Assembly: GCF_019880545.1 (NCBI RefSeq)
Contig: NZ_JAINVW010000001.1
Location: forward strand, 930,001 to 994,000
Source of the DNA: Flagellimonas meishanensis
Lineage (GTDB): Bacteria > Bacteroidota > Bacteroidia > Flavobacteriales > Flavobacteriaceae
DNA length: 64,000 bases
Direction of reading: 5' to 3'
Shown here: positions 63,622 through 64,000 of the stretch, piece by piece
How positions within the stretch are numbered: position 1 is the stretch's first letter
Layout: the number at the start of each line of letters is the position of its first letter
The notes under the pieces: model-generated
Database searches by the model: none
Told to the model about the DNA's origin: nothing
What the model saw: only the letters and a program-made list of their open reading frames with translations
Translations under genes and position numbers: made by a program

Positions 63622-64000
63622 TTATTTTTTTGCTTCCAGAAGCATTACTTTTTTCTGATTATTGGAAGCAGTCAACATGATGAACCTATCGTTTTGAAAA
63701 AAGCCGTCGTAAGGATGATAAATATCCCTTCCTTTGTTCTCTCTCAGCTTTTCTTGGGTAACCTCACCATTTTCCTGATATACATAATCAAATAATGCCG
63801 TTGCCTCTAGCCAACCTCTCTTGGCCTTTACCCTTCCATCTTCCTTTTCTTTTAGGTTTTTGCCCGTATTGAATAAGACATGAAGTCTTTTGTCCACCAC
63901 AAACGCATTGTATGAAGGTGTATAAGATGCCTTAAAAATATTTCGCCCCCATTTTAGGTCTCCGTTATTATCTAGACTTAGGACCAAAATGTTGTTATAA
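63622..64000 (-). CDS. Hypothetical protein, 5' partial
   Basis: C-terminal ~125 residues of a gene that continues past the window end; a TTG near 63987 is not taken as the start because the frame stays coding to base 64000. Reads LSLDNNGDLKWGRNIFKASY, VVDKRLHVLFNTGKNLKEK, DIYHPYDGFFQNDRFIML, consistent with a beta-propeller-like secreted protein. Family not recognised. Confidence 0.6.
   Translation of the reverse strand, partial: YNNILVLSLDNNGDLKWGRNIFKASYTPSYNAFVVDKRLHVLFNTGKNLKEKEDGRVKAKRGWLEATALFDYVYQENGEVTQEKLRENKGRDIYHPYDGFFQNDRFIMLTASNNQKKVMLLEAKK

Noticed and set aside
1..64000. CRISPR arrays, intact insertion sequences, rRNA genes, prophage modules
   Set aside because: No regular spaced repeats, transposases, ribosomal RNA or structural phage genes were seen on reading both strands.

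Overview
The window looks like a chromosomal segment of a marine-type member of the Flavobacteriaceae (Bacteroidota). The grounds are: repeated TAnnTTTG -7 promoter elements, A-rich start contexts without strong Shine-Dalgarno sequences, many short lipoproteins, a one-protein hybrid two-component regulator ending in an AraC domain, a DUF1501/DUF1800 pair with a type IX secretion C-terminal domain, and an SDR-type threonine dehydrogenase. The genus cannot be fixed from the sequence alone. No rRNA genes, CRISPR arrays, intact insertion sequences or prophages are visible; there is one tRNA, Arg(CCT).

1-9.9 kb is a defence island, visibly more AT-rich than the rest. It holds four tightly packed plus-strand genes: a PLD-SNF2 helicase (5' end outside the window), an Eco57I-like adenine methylase, a DUF262-HNH (GmrSD-type) nuclease and an SMC/RecF-like ATPase. 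It is closed by a convergent gene for a terminase-small-subunit-like 87-residue protein. The layout recalls helicase-methylase-ATPase (Hma) defence systems with an added modification-sensing nuclease.

10-20.4 kb is a sulfur-oxidation cluster: a Crp/Fnr regulator, a SulP transporter, a metallo-beta-lactamase/rhodanese fusion (persulfide dioxygenase-like), three further rhodaneses, a molybdenum sulfite dehydrogenase with its cytochrome c, a fatty-acid hydroxylase-like membrane protein, and two YeeE/YedE half-transporters. Five promoters here share a 14-bp dyad (GTAAC-N4-GTTAC or close variants), always 29.5 bp from the first base of the -7 element. That is the geometry of class II Crp/Fnr activation, so this looks like a compact local regulon. 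moaE and moaC follow at 21 kb; molybdenum cofactor is needed by the sulfite dehydrogenase and by the xanthine-dehydrogenase-type enzyme at 40-44 kb.

22-38 kb is ordinary flavobacterial content: epimerases, an M28 peptidase, a CBS protein, a VPS10/BNR giant, a SimPL protein and glycerate kinase. It includes an SDR-TetR pair whose promoter lies between two GGAAC-N4-GTTCC operators, and, at 37.1-39.0 kb, an alkylation-repair operon in which the Ada metal-binding domain is a separate small gene. At 40.2-44.3 kb an Fe-S subunit, an FG-GAP/UnbV secreted protein and a molybdopterin subunit form a translationally coupled operon. 44.3-45.9 kb is a genomic scar with duplicated repeats, a degenerate ssb copy and gene fragments. 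46-64 kb holds the hybrid sensor, ssb, two paralogous small secreted proteins, PAP2 phosphatase, a histone-deacetylase-like enzyme, metG, DUF1501/DUF1800, yraN, an ACT-like protein, a DUF3352-like protein and a serine hydrolase.

Five genes too short for routine ORF calling are reported: a 51-residue lipoprotein, three hydrophobic microproteins and a 54-residue Lys/Cys-rich protein.
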